Origin: Paulinella micropora
Taxonomy: Eukaryota; Cercozoa; Imbricatea; Euglyphida
NCBI GenBank assembly: GCA_009731375.1
Contig: BJOX01000348.1
Location: 325,211 to 389,210, forward strand
DNA: 64,000 nucleotides
Direction of reading: 5' to 3'
Shown here: positions 17,241 to 32,900 of the stretch, in pieces
Position numbering within the stretch: position 1 is the stretch's first letter
Layout: the number at the start of each line of letters is the position of its first letter
Position numbers and translations under genes: made by a program
The notes under the pieces: model-generated
What the model saw: only the letters and a program-made list of their open reading frames with translations
What the model was told of the DNA's origin: nothing
The model's database searches: none

Positions 17241-17689
17241 TCAAGGTAGCCATTGCTGGGAGTAGTCAGCGTCGGGGTAGCCATGTGCCAGGTGTAGCCA
17301 CGCACCAGATCCCTGTGATGAGTGGTGTGTGTGAGAGTACACACACTCCACGAGCTAAGCTAGCTGACACGCCAGTCAGACTGTGCCAGCTTGCTTCAAA
17401 AAATTTTACGGTGGAACCGTTATTTTTATATACTATTTTTCAGAAAACACACACTTGTGGGACGGGTCCGGTGCCACCGCACACTACAAAAACCACCGGT
17501 GGCACAGGTGACCACAAAAAATGCGAAAACACTGCTGGTGGCACCACATGAGTGTATTACACTAGTTGTGGATGCATATCACGAATGCCACTTTTACCTG
17601 CGCGGATACGGGACAAAAAGGCAATAGATTATCCCACTAGGACAAAAATGGCATTTTGTTTTATCAGGCCTATCGACAATTCTTTTGAA
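17241..17689. other. Noncoding stretch, no gene seen
   Basis: Unique-looking sequence with no ORF showing family motifs. A near-repeat of GGTGGCACCACA / GGTGCCACCGCACACTAC words occurs (17470-17550). AGGCCTATCGACAATTCTTTT at 17666-17686 nearly matches the end of the left contig (15280-15300). Confidence 0.6.
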
Positions 17690-17822
17690 AATATTTACAT
17701 GTACATACATGTATATACATATATACATATATATATGTATATATATATACATACATACATATGTACATACATACATACACATATATAATAATATGCATAC
17801 ATACATACATGCATACATACAT
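17690..17822. repeat. (CATA)n microsatellite with TATA-rich interruptions
   Basis: ACATACAT and ATATACAT words repeat through the interval and give meaningless YIHTYIH open frames. It directly abuts the transposase remnant. Confidence 0.9.
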
Positions 17823-17942
17823 GCAGGCGTAGGAGTGGAGCTGGTGTTTCTCCCTGCGTATAGCCCCGAATTCAACCCATGTGAGCTAGCCTTTGGAAAA
17901 GTGAAATTTTTCATGAGAAAGCATCGAGGTGTGTGCATGCAA
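17823..17942 (+). pseudogene. Remnant of an IS630/Tc1-mariner-type DDE transposase (C-terminal end)
   Basis: Forty codons encode VELVFLPAYSPEFNPCE followed by LAFGKVKFFMRK. The LPxYSPxxNP-x-E signature contains the last catalytic acid of the DDE_3 domain of IS630/Tc1-type transposases, and the helix after it also fits. Nothing upstream matches: (CATA)n begins immediately before it and the 13-bp satellite just after. It is a short island left when simple repeats expanded into a transposon copy. The match is strong for such a short piece. Confidence 0.75.
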
Positions 17943-17949
17943 ACATACC

Positions 17950-20900
17950 ATACATACATTCATTTCGTTCATTTCATTCATTTCAAATTAGTTTCTCTTT
18001 CATTTCTCATTCATTTCTCATTTATTTTTCATATTCATTTATCATATTCATTTTCTATAATATTTATTTTTCATATTCGTTTTTCATATTCATTTTTCAT
18101 AGTTATTTTTCACATTCATTTGTGATATTCATTTTTCATATTCATTTTTCATATTCATTTTTCATATTTATTTTTCATATTCATTTTGCACATATTAGTT
18201 TTTCGTATTTATTTTTCATATTCATTTTTCATATTCATTTTTCATATTCATTTTTCATATTCATTTTTCACATTTATTTTTCACATTCATTTTTCACATT
18301 CATTTTTCACATTCATTTTTCATATTCATTTTTCATATTCATTTTTCATATTCATTTTTCATATTCATTTTTCATATTCATTTTTCATATTCGTTTTTCA
18401 TATTCGTTTTTAACATTGATTTTTCACATTGATTGTTCACATTCATTTTTCATATTCATTTTTCATATTTATTTTTCATATTTATTTTTCATATTCATTT
18501 TTCATATTCATTTTTCATATTCATTTTTCACATTCATTTTTCACATTCGTTTTTTAAATTTATTTTTCACATTCATTTTTCACATTCATTTTTCACATTC
18601 ATTTTTCATATTCATTTTTCACATTCATTTTTCACATTCATTTTTCACATTCATTTTTCATATTCGTTTTTCACATTCATTTTTCACATTCATTTTTCAC
18701 ATTCATTTTTCAAATTCGTTTTTCATATTCGTTTTTCATATTTATTTTTCATATTCATTTTTCATATTCATTTTTCATATTCATTTTTCACATTCATTTT
18801 TTCATATTCATTTTTCATATTTATTTTTCACATTCATTTTTCACATTCATTTTTCATATTCATTTTTCATATTTATTTTTCATATTTATTTTTCAAATTT
18901 ATTTTTCATATTCATTTTTCATATTCATTTTTCATATTCATTTTTCATATTCATTTTTCACATTTATTTTTCACTTTCATTTTTCATATTCATTTTTCAT
19001 ATTTATTTTTCATATTCATTTTGCATATTCATTTTTCATATTCATTTTTCATATTCGTTTTTCATATTCGTTTTTCATATTTGTTTTTCATATTTGTTTT
19101 TCATATTCATTTTGCACATTCACTTTTCACATTCATTTTTCAAAGTTATTTTTCAAATTCATTTTTCACATTCATTTTTCACATTCATTTTTCACATTCA
19201 TTTTTCATATTCATTTTTCACATTCATTTTTCAAATTCATTTTTCATATTTATTTTTCATATTCATTTTTCACATTCATTTTTCATATTATTTTTCATAT
19301 TCGTTTTTCATATTCGTTCTTCATATTCATTTTTCATATTTATTTTTCATATTCATTTTTCACATTCATTTTTCATATTATTTTTCATATTCGTTTTTCA
19401 TATTCGTTCTTCATATTCATTTTTCACAATCATTTTTCACAATCATTTTTCATATTCATTTTTCATATTCATTTTTTATATTGATTTTTCATATATATTC
19501 ATTTTTCATATTTATTATTCATTTTTCATATTCATTTTTCATATTCATTTTTCATATTCATTTTTCATATTCATTTTTCATATTCATTTTTCATATTCAT
19601 TTTTCACATTCATTTTTCATATTCATTTTTCACATTCATTTTTCATATTCATTTTCATATTTAATTTTCATATTCATTTTTCATATTCATTTTTCATATT
19701 CATTTTTCACATTCATTTTTCACATTCATTTTTCACATTCATTTTTCATATTCATTTTTCATATTTATTTTTTCCATTCATTTTTCATATTCATTTTTCA
19801 CATTTATTTTTCATATTCATTTTTCATATTCATTTTTCATATTCAATTTTCATATTCATTTTTCACATTTATTTTTCGCATTCACTTTTCATATTCATTT
19901 TTCATATTCATTTTTTATTTTTATTTTTCATTTTGAATTTTCATATTCATTTTTCACATTCATTTTTCACATTCATTTTTCACATTCATTTTTCACATTC
20001 ATTTTTCATATTCATTTTTCATATATATTTTTCACATATTAGCTTTTCGTATTTATTTTTCATATTCATTTTTCATATTCATTTTTCACATTTATTTTTC
20101 ACATTCATTTTTCATATTTATTTTTTCCATTCATTTTTCATATTCATTTTTCACATTTATTTTTCATATTCATTTTTCATATTCATTTTTCATCTTCAAT
20201 TTTCATATTCAATTTTCACATTTATTTTTCGCATTCACTTTTCATATTCATTTTTCATATTCATTTTTCATTTTTATTTTTCATTTTGAATTTTCATATT
20301 CATTTTTCATATTCATTTTTCATATTTATTTTTCACATTCATTTTTCACATTCATTTTTCACATTCATTTTTCACATTCATTTTTCACATTCATTTTTCA
20401 TATTCATTTTTCATATATATTTTTCACATATTAGCTTTTCGTATTTATTTTTCATATTCATTTTTCATATTCATTTTTCATATTCATTTTTCATATTTAT
20501 TTTTCACATTCATTTTTCACATTCATTTTTCACATTCATTTTTCACAATCATTTTTCACATTCATTTTTCATATTCATTTTTCATATATATTTTTCACAT
20601 ATTAGCTTTTCGTATTTATTTTTCATATTCATTTTTCATATTCATTTTTCATATTCATTTTTCATATTCATTTTTCATATTTATTTTTCATATTCATTTT
20701 TCATATTCATTTTTCATATTCATTTTTTATATTCATTTTTCATATTTATTTTTCATATTCATTTTTCACATTCATTTTTCACATGCATTTTTCATATTCA
20801 TTTTTCATATTCATTTTTCATATTCATTTTTCATATTCGTTCTTCATATTCATTTTTCACATTCATTTTTCATATTCATTTTTCATATTCATTTTTCATA

Positions 20901-23900
20901 TTCATTTTTCATATTCATTTTTCATATTCATTTTTCATATTCATTTTTCATATTCATTTTTCATATTCATTTTTCATATTCATTTTTCATATTCATTTTT
21001 CATATTCATTTTTCATATTCATTTTTCACATTCATTTTTCACATTCATTTTTTACATTCATTTTTCACATTCATTTTTCATATTTATTTTTTCCATTCAT
21101 TTTTCATATTCATTTTTCACATTTATTTTTCATATTCATTTTTCATATTCATTTTTCACATTCATTTTTCGCATTCACTTTTCATATTCATTTTTCATAT
21201 TCATTTTTCATTTTTTTTTTCATTTTGAATTTTCATATTCATTTTTCATATTCATTTTTCATATTTATTTTTCACATTCATTTTTCACATTCATTTTTCA
21301 CATTCATTTTTCACAATTATTTTTCACATTCATTTTTCATATTCATTTTTCATATATATTTTTCACATATTAGCTTTTCGTATTTATTTTTCATATTCAT
21401 TTTTCATATTCATTTTTCATATTCATTTTTTATTTTTATTTTTCATTTTGAATTTTCATATTAATTTTTCATATTCATTTTTCATATTTATTTTTCACAT
21501 TCATTTTTCACATTCATTTTTCACATTCATTTTTCACAATCATTTTTCACATTCATTTTTCATATTCATTTTTCATATATATATTTCACATATAAGCTTT
21601 TCGTATTTATTTTTCATATTCATTTTTCATATTCATTTTTCATATTCATTTTTCATATTCATTTTTCATATTCATTTTTCACATTTATTTTTCACATTCA
21701 TTTTTCATATTCATTTTTCACATTCATTTTTCACATTCATTTTTCATATTCATTTTTCATATTCATTTTTCATATTCATTTTTCATATTCATTTTTTATA
21801 TTCATTTTTCATATATATTCATTTTTCATATTTATTATTCATATTCATTTTTCATATTCATTTTTCATATTCATTTTTCATATTTATTTTTCATATTCAT
21901 TTTTCACATTCATTTTTCATATTCATTTTTCACATTCATTTTTCACATTCATTTTTCATATTCATTTTTCATATTCATTTTTCATATTCATTTTTCATAA
22001 TCCTTTTTCATATTTAATTTTCATATTGATTTTTCACATTTATTTTTCACATTTATTTTTTATATTCATTTTTCATATTCATTTTTCACATTCATTTTTC
22101 ACATTCATTTTTCACATTCATTTTTCATATTTATTTTTTCCATTCATTTTTCATATTCATTTTTCACATATATTTTTCATATTCATTTTTCATATTCATT
22201 TTTCATCTTCAATTTTCATATTCATTTTTCACATTTATTTTTCGCATTCACTTTTCATATTCATTTTTCATATTCATTTTTCATTTTTATTTTTCATTTT
22301 GAATTTTCATATTCATTTTTCATATTCATTTTTCATATTTATTTTTCACATTCATTTTTCACATTCATTTTTCACATTCATTTTTCATATTCATTTTTCA
22401 TATATATTTTTCACATATTAGCTTTTCGTATTTATTTTTCATATTCATTTTTCATATTCATTTTTCATATTCATTTTTCATATTCATTTTTCATATTCAT
22501 TTTTCATATTCATTTTTCACATTCATTTTTCATATTCATTTTTCATATTCATTTTTCATATTCATTTTTCATATTCATTTTTCATATTTATTTTTCATAT
22601 TTACTTTTCATTCATTTTTTATATTTATTTTTCACATTCATTTTTCATATTAATATTTATTATTCATATTTATTATTCATACTTCTTTTTCATATTTATT
22701 TTTCATATTCATTTTTCACATTCATTTTTCACATTCATTTTTCACAATCGTTTTTCAAATTCATTTTTCACATTCATTTTTCATATTTATTTTTCATATT
22801 CACTTTTCATATTTATTTTTCATATTCACTTTTCATATTCATTTTTCATATTCATTTTTGTAATGTATTTTTCATATTCGTTTTTCACATTCATTTTCAC
22901 ATTCATTTTTCACATTCATTTTTCACATTCATTTTTCCTATTCATTTTTCACATTCATTTTTCACATTCGTTTTTCATATTTATTTTTCATATTCGTTTT
23001 TCATATTCATTTTTCATATTCATTTTTCACATTTATTTTTCATGTTCATTTTTCATATTTATTTTTCACATTCATTTTTCACATTCATTTTTCATATTCA
23101 TTTTTCATATTCATTTTTCATATTTATTTTCCATATTTATTTTTTATATTCATTTTTCATATTCATTTTTCATATTCATTTTTCATAATCCTTTTTCATA
23201 TTTAATTTTCATATTGATTTTTCACATTTATTTTTCACATTTATTTTTTATATTCATTTTTCATATTCATTTTTCACATTCATTTTTCACATTCATTTTT
23301 CACATTCATTTTTCACATTCATTTTTATATTCATTTTTCATATTCATTTTTCATATTCATTTTTCATATTCATTTTCATATTCATTTTTCATATTCGTTC
23401 TTCATATTCATTTTTCTCATTCATTTTTCACATTCATTTTTCACATTCATTTTTCATATTCATTTTTCATATATATTCATTTTTCATATTCATTTTTCAC
23501 ATTCATTTTTCATATTCATTTGTCACATTCATTTTTCGTATTCATTTTTCAGATTCATTTTTCATATTCATTTTTCAGATTCATTTTTCATATTCTTTTT
23601 TCATATTCACTTTTCATATTCATTTTTCGCATTCACTTTTCATATTCATTTTTCATATTCATTTTTCATTTTTATTTTTCATTTTGAATTTTCATATTCA
23701 TTTTTCATATTCATTTTTCATATTTATTTTTCACATTCATTTTTCACATTCATTTTTCACATTCATTTTTCACAATCATTTTTCACATTCATTTTTCATA
23801 TTCATTTTTCATATATATTTTTCACATATAAGCTTTTCGTATTTATTTTTCATATTCATTTTTCATATATATTTTTCACATATAAGCTTTTCGTATTTAT

Positions 23901-26900
23901 TTTTCATATTCATTTTTCATATTCATTTTTCACATGTATTTTTCACATTCATTTTTCATATTCATTTTTCACATGTATTTTTCACATGCATTTTTCATAT
24001 TCATTTTTCATATTCATTTTTCATATTCATTTTTCATATTCGTTCTTCATATTCATTTTTCACATTCATTTTTCACATTCATTTTTCACATTCATTTTTT
24101 ATATTCATTTTTCATATATATTCATTTTTCATATTTATTATTCATATTCATTTTTCATATTCATTTTTCATATTCATTTTTCATATTCATTTTTCATATT
24201 CATTTTTCACATTCATTTTTCATATTCATTTTTCATATTCATTTTTCATATTCATTTTTCACATTCATTTTTCACATTCATTTTTCACATTCATTTTTCA
24301 TATTCATTTTTCATATTTATTTTTTCCATTCATTTTTCATATTCATTTTTCACATTTATTTTTTATATTCATTTTTCATCTTCAATTTTCATATTCAATT
24401 TTCATATTCATTTTTCACATTTATTTTTCGCATTCACTTTTCATATTCATTTTTCATATTCATTTTTCATTTTTATTTTTCATTTTCAATTTTCATATTC
24501 ATTTTTCATATTCATTTTTCATATTTATTTTTCACATTCATTTTTCACATTCATTTTTCACATTCATTTTTCACAATCATTTTTCACATTCATTTTTCAT
24601 ATTCATTTTTCATATATATTTTTCACATATTAGCTTTTCGTATTTATTTTTCATATTCATTTTTCATATTTATTTTTCACATTCATTTTTCATATTCATT
24701 TTTCACATTCATTTTTCACATGCATTTTTCATATTCATTTTTCATATTCATTTTTCATATTCATTTTTCTTATTCATTTTTCATATTTACTTTTCATTCA
24801 TTTTTTATATTTATTTTTCACATTCATTTTTCATATTAATATTTATTATTCATATTTATTATTCATACTTCTTTTTCATATTTATTTTTCATATTCATTT
24901 TTCACATTCATTTTTCACATTCATTTTTCACAATCGTTTTTCAAATTCATTTTTCACATTCATTTTTCATATTTATTTTTCACATTCATTTTTCATATTT
25001 ATTTTTCATATTCATTTTTCATATTCATTTTTGTAATGTATTTTTCATATTCGTTTTTAACATTCATTTTCACATTCATTTTTCACATTCATTTTTCACA
25101 TTCATTTTTCCTATTCATTTTTCACATTCATTTTTCACATTCGTTTTTCATATTTATTTTTCATATTCGTTTTTCATATTCATTTTTCAATTTATTTTTC
25201 ACATTTATTTTTCATATTCATTTTTCATATTTATTTTTCACATTCATTTTTCACATTCATTTTTCATATTCATTTTTCATATTTATTTTCCATATTTATT
25301 TTTCATATTCATTTTTCATATTCATTTTTCATATTCATTTTTCATAATCCTTTTTCATATTCATTTTTCATATTGATTTTTCACATTTATTTTTCACATT
25401 TATTTTTTATATTCATTTTTCATATTCATTTTTCATATTCATTTTTCACATTCATTTTTCAGATTCATTTTTCATATTCGTTTTTCATATTCATTATTCA
25501 TATTCATTTTTACATTCATTTTTCATAGTTATTTTTCATATTCATTTTTCACATTCATTTTTCACATTCATTTTTATATTCATTTTTCATATTCATTTTT
25601 CATATTCATTTTTCATATTCATTTTCATATTCATTTTTCATATTCGTTCTTCATATTCATTTTTCTCATTCATTTTTCTCATTTATTTTTCACATTCATT
25701 TTTCACATTCATTTTTCATATTCATTTTTCATATATATTCATTTTTCATATTCATTTTTCATATTCATTTTTCACATGCATTTTTCACATTCATTTTTCA
25801 TATTCATTTGTCACATTCATTTTTCGTATTCATTTTTCAGATTCATTTTTCATATTCATTTTTCATATTTATTTTTCATATTCTTTTTTCATATGCACTT
25901 TTCATATTCATTTTTCATATTCATTTTCACATTCATTTTTCACATTCCTTTTATATATTCCTTTTTTACATTCATTTTTCACATTCATTTTTCATATTCA
26001 TTTTTCATATTCATTTTTCATATTCATTTTTGACTTTCATTTTTTACATTCATTTTTTATATTCCTTGTTCACATTCCTTTTTCACATTCCTTTTTCACA
26101 TTCATTTTTCATATTCATTTTTCATATTCACTTTTCATATTCGTTTTTCATATTCGTTTTTCATATTCATTTTTCACATTCATTCATTTTTCATATTCAT
26201 TTTTCATATTCATTTTTCACATATACTTTTTCCATATTCATTTTTCATATTCATTTTCCATATTCATTTTCCATATTCATTTTTCATATTCATTTTTCAT
26301 ATTCATTTTTCATATTCATTTTTCACATTTATTTTTCATATTTATTTTTCATATGCATTTTTGATATTCATTTTTCACATTCATTTTTCACATTCATTTT
26401 TCATATTCATTTTTCATATTCATTTTTCATATTCATTTTTCATATTCATTTTTCATATTTATTATTCATATTCATTTTTCATATTTATTTTTTTAATTCA
26501 TTTTTCACATTCATTTTTCATATATTTGTTTTTCATATTCATTTTTCATTTTTTTTTTTTATACTCGTTTTTCATATTCATTTTTCACATTTATTTTTTC
26601 ACATTCATTTTTCCTATTCATTTTTCGTATTCATTTTTCATATTCATTTTTCATATTCATTTTTCATATTCATTTTTCATATTCATTTTTCACATTTGTT
26701 TTTCATATTCATTTTTCATTTCATTTTTCATATTCATTTTTCATATTCATTTTTCATATTCATTTTTCATATTCATTTTTCATATTCGTTTTTCACATTC
26801 GTTTTTCACATTCATTTTTCATATTCATTTTTCATATTCATTTTTCATATTCATTTTTTATCTTCGTTTTTTATATTCGTTTTTAACATTCATTTTTCAT

Positions 26901-29900
26901 ATTCATTTTTCATATTCATTTTTCACATTCATTTTTCAGATTCATTTTTCATATTTATTTTTCATATTCCTTTTTCATATTCCTTTTTCATATTCCTGTT
27001 TCATATTCCTTTTTCATATTCATTTTTCATATTCATTTTTCACATTCATTTTTCATATTCATTTTTCAAATTCGTTTTTCACATTCATTTTTCACATTCA
27101 TTTTTCACATTCATTTTTCATATTCATCTTTCATACTCATTTTTCATATTCGTTTTTCATATTCATTTTTCACATTCATTTTTCACATTCATTTTTCACA
27201 TTCGTTTTTCACATTCGTTTTTCATATTTAATTTTCATATTCATTTTTCACATTCATTTTTCACATTCATTTTTCACATTCATTTTTCATATTCATCTTT
27301 CATACTCATTTTTCATATTTATTTTTCATATTCCTTTTTCATATTCGTTTTTCATATTCATTTTTCACATTCATTTTTCACATTCATTTTTCACATTCGT
27401 TTTTCACATTCGTTTTTCATATTTAATTTTCATATTCATTTTTCATATTCGTTTTTCATATTCATTTTTCACATTCATTTTTCATATTCATTTTTCATAT
27501 TCATTTTTCACATTTATTTTTCACATTTATTTTTCACATTCATTTTTCATATTTATTTTTCATATTTATTTTTCATATTCATTTTTCATATTCAATTTTC
27601 ATATTCATTTTTCATATTCACTTTTCATATTCATTTTTCATATTCATTTTTTACATTTGTTTTTCATATTCATTTTTCATTTCATTTTTCATATTCATTT
27701 TTCATATTCATTTTTCATATTCGTTTTTCATATTCGTTTTTCATATTCGTTTTTCATATTCATTTTTCACATTCATTTTTCACATTCGTTTTTCACATTC
27801 ATTTTTCATATTTATTTTTCATATTCATTTTTCATATTCATTTTTTATCTTCGTTTTTTATATTCGTTTTTAACATTCATTTTTCATATTCATTTTTCAT
27901 ATTCATTTTTCACATTCATTTTTCATATTTATTTTTCAAATTTATTTTTCATATTCCTTTTTCATATTCCTTTTTCATATTCCTTTTTCATATTCATTTT
28001 TCATATTCATTTTTCACATTCATTTTTCATATTCATTTTTCACATTCGTTTTTCACATTCATTTTTCACATTCATTTTTCACATTCATTTTTCACATTCA
28101 TTTTTCATATTCATCTTTCATACTCATTTTTCATATTTATTTTTCATATTCCTTTTTCATATTCGTTTTTCATATTCATTTTTCACATTCATTCTTCACA
28201 TTCATTTTTCACATTCGTTTTTCACATTCGTTTTTCATATTTAATTTTCATATTCATTTTTCATATTGGTTTTTCATATTCATTTTTCACATTCATTTTT
28301 CATATTCATTTTTCATATTCATTTTTCACATTTATTTTTCACATTTATTTTTCACATTCATTTTTCATATTTATTTTTCATATTTATTTTTCATATTTAT
28401 TTTTCATATTTATTTTTCATATTCATTTTTCATATTCATTTTTCATATTCATTTTTCATATTCATTTTTCACATTTATTTTTCACTTTCATTTTTCATAT
28501 CCATTTTTCATATTTATTTTTCGTATTCATTTTTCACATTCATTTTTCATATTCGTTTTTCATATTCGTTTTTCATATTCGTTTTTCTCATTCGTTTTTC
28601 ATATTCATTTTTCACATTCATTTTTCACATTCATTTTTCATAGTTATTTTTCATATTCATTTTTCACATTCATTTTTCACATTCATTTTTCACTATCATT
28701 TTTCACATTCATTTTTCATATTCATTTTTCACATATTAGTTTTTCGTATTTATTTTTCATATTCATTTTTCATATTCATTTTTCATATTCATTTTTCATA
28801 TTCATTTTTCATATTCATTTTTCACATTCATTTTTCACATTCATTTTTCATATTCATTTTTCATATTCATTTTTCATATTCATTTTTCATATTTATTTTT
28901 CACATTCATTTTTCATATTTATTTTCCATGTTCATTTTTCATATTCATTTTTCGTATTTATTTTTCGAATTCGTCCTTCATATTTATTTTTCATATTCAA
29001 TTTTCATATTATTATTCATATTCATTTTTCATATTTATTTTTCACATTCATTTTTCACATTCATTTTTCATATATTCGTTTTTCATATTTATTTTTCATA
29101 TTTATTTTTCATATTCATTTTTCATATTCATTTTTCACATTTATTTTTTCACATTCATTTTTCATATTCATTTTTCATATTCATTTTTCATATTAATTTT
29201 TCATATATATTCATTTTTCATATTCATTTTCCATATTCATTTTCCATATTCATTTTTCATATTCATTTTTCATATTCATTTTTCATATTCATTTTTCATA
29301 TTCATTTTTCATATTCATTTTTCATATTTATTTTTCATATTCATTTTTCATATTCATTTTTCATATTCATTTTTCATATTCATTTTTCACATTCATTTTT
29401 CATATTCATTTTTCATATTTATTTTCCATATTCATTTTTTATATTCATTTTTCACATTCATTTTTCATATTCATTTTTCATATTCATTTTTCTCATTTAT
29501 TTTTCATATTTGTTTTTCATATTTGTTTTTCATATTCATTTTTCATATTCATTTTTCATATTCATTTTTCATATTCATTTTTCATATTCCAGTTTCACAT
29601 TCATTTTTCACATTCATTTTGCATATTCATTTTTCACATTCATTTTTCATATTCATTTTTCATATTCATTTTTCACATTCATTTTTCACATTCATTTTTC
29701 ATATTCGTTTTTCTCATTCATTTTTCATATTCATTTTTCATATTCATTTTTCATATTCATTTTCCATATTCATTTTCATATTCATTTTCCATATTCATTT
29801 TTCATATTCATTTTTCATATTCATTTTTCATATTCATTTTTCATATTCATTTTTCATATTCATTTTTCATATTTATTTTCCATATTCATTTTTTATATTC

Positions 29901-32900
29901 ATTTTTCACATTCATTTTTCATATTCATTTTTCATATTCATTTTTCTCATTTATTTTTCATATTTGTTTTTCATATTTGTTTTTCATATTCATTTTTCAT
30001 ATTCATTTTTCATATTCATTTTTCATATTCATTTTTCATATTCCAGTTTCATATTCATTTTTCACATTCATTTTGCATATTCATTTTTCACATTCATTTT
30101 TCATATTCATTTTTCACATTCATTTTTCATATTCGTTTTTCTCATTCATTTTTCATATTCATTTTTCATATTCATTTTTCATATCCATTTTCCATATTCA
30201 TTTTCATATGCATTTTTCACATTCATTTTTTAGATTCATTTTTCATATTCGTTTTTCATATTCGTTTTTCATATTCATTTTTCATATTCATTTTTCATAT
30301 TCATTTTTCATATTTATTTTTCATATTCATTTTTCACATTCGTTTTTCATATTCACTTTTCATAATTATTTTTCACATTCATTTTTCACATTCATTTTTT
30401 ACATTCATTTTCCATATTCACTTTTCATATTCATTTTTCATATTCATTTTTCATATTCATTTTTCATATTCATTTTCATATTCATTTTTCATATTCATTT
30501 TTCATATTCATTTTTCATATTTAATTTTCATATTCATTTTTCATATTCATTTTCACATTCATTTTTCATATTCATTTTTCATATTCATTTTTCACATTCA
30601 TTTTTCATATTTATTTTTCATATTTATTTTTCATATTTATTTTTCAAATTTATTTTTCATATTCATTTTTCATATTCATTTTTCATATTCATTTCTCATA
30701 TTCATTTTTCACATTTATTTTTCACTTTCATTTTTCATATTCATTTTTCATATTCATTTTTCATATTCATTTTGCATATTCATTTTTCACATTCGTTTTT
30801 CATATTCGTTTTTCATATTCGTTTTTCATATTTGTTTTTCATATTTGTTTTTCATATTTGTTTTTCAAATTCACTTTTCACATTCATTTTTCACATTCAT
30901 TTTTCACATTCATTTTTCACATTCATTTTTCACATTCATTTTTCACATTCATTTTTCACATTCATTTTTCATATTCATTTTTCATATTCATTTTTCATAT
31001 TCATTTTTCATATTATTTTTCATATTCATTTTTCATATTCGTTCTTCATATTCATTTATCATATTCATTTTTCACATTCATTTTTCACAATCATTTTTCA
31101 TATTCATTTTTCATATTCATTTTTCATATTCATTTTTCATATATATTCATTTTTCATATTTATTATTGATATTCATTTTTCATATTCATTTTTCATATTC
31201 ATTTTTCATATTTATTTTTCACATTCATTTTTCATATTCATTTTTCATATTTATTTTTCATATTCATTTTTCATATTCATTTTTCATATTCATTTTTCAT
31301 ATTCATTTTTCATATTCATTTTTCATATTCATTTTTCATATTCATTTTTCATATTCATTTTTCTCATTTATTTTTCATATTTATTTTTCATATTTGATTT
31401 TCATATTCATTTTTCATATTCATTTTTCATATTCATATTTCATATTCATGTTTCATATTCATTTTTCACACACTCATTTTTCAGATTCATTTTTCACATT
31501 CATTTTTCATATTCATTTTTCATATTCATTTTTCACATTCATTTTTCACATTCATTTTTCATATTCGTTTTTCTCATTCATTTTTCATACTCATTTTTCA
31601 TATTCATTTTTCATATTCATTTTCCATATTCATTTTCACATTCATTTTTCACATTCATTTTTTAGATTCATTTTTCATATTCGTTTTTCATATTCGTTTT
31701 TCATATTCATTTTTCATATTCATTTTTCATATTCATTTTTCATATTCATTTTTCATATTCATTTTTCATATTTATTTTTCATATTCATTTTTCATATTTA
31801 TTTTTCACATTCATTTTTCACATTCATTTTTCACATTCATTTTCCATATTCACTTTTCATATTCATTTTTGATATTCATTTTTCATCTTCGTTTTTCATA
31901 TTCATTTTTCATATTCATTTTTCATATTCATTTTTCATATTCATTTTTCATATTTAATTTTCATATTCATTTTTCACATTTATTTTCACATTCATTTTTC
32001 ATATTCATTTTTCACATTCATTTTTCATATTCATTTTTCATATTCATTTTTCACATTCATTTTTCATATTCATTCTTCATATTCATTTTTCATATTTATT
32101 TTCCATATTCATTTTCATATTGATTTTTTACATTCATTTTTTACATTCAATTTTCATATTCGTTTTTCTCATTCATTTTTCATATTCATTTTTCATATTC
32201 ATTTTTCATATTCATTTTTCACATTCATTTTTCATATTCATTTTTCATATTTATTTTTCACATTCATTTTTCACATTCATTTTTCAAATGCATTTTCCAT
32301 ATTCATTTTTCATATTCATTTTTCATATTCATTTTTCATATTCATTTTTCATATTCATTTTTCATATTCATTTTTCATATTCATTTTTCATATTCATTTT
32401 TCATATTTATTTTTCATATTTAATTTTCATATTCATGTTTCATAATCATTTTTCACATTCATTTTTCATACTCATTTTTCATATTCATTTTTCATATTCA
32501 TTTTTCATATTCATTTTTCATATTCATTTTTCACATTCACTTTTCATATTCATTTTTCATATTCATTTTTCATATTCATTTTCATATTCATTTTTCACAT
32601 TGGTTTTTCACATTGGTTTTTCACATTCATTTTTCACATTCATTTTTCACATTCATTTTTCACATTCATTTTTCACTTTCATTTTTCATATTCATTTTTC
32701 ACTTTCATTTTTCATATTCATTTTTCATATTCATTTTTCACATTCATTTTTCATATTTATTTTTTATATTCATTTTTCATATCCATTTTTCACATTTATT
32801 ATTCATATTCATTTTTCATAATCATTTTTCATATTCATTTTTCATATTCATTTTTCATGTTCATTTTTCATATTCATTTTTCATATTCATTTTTCATATT

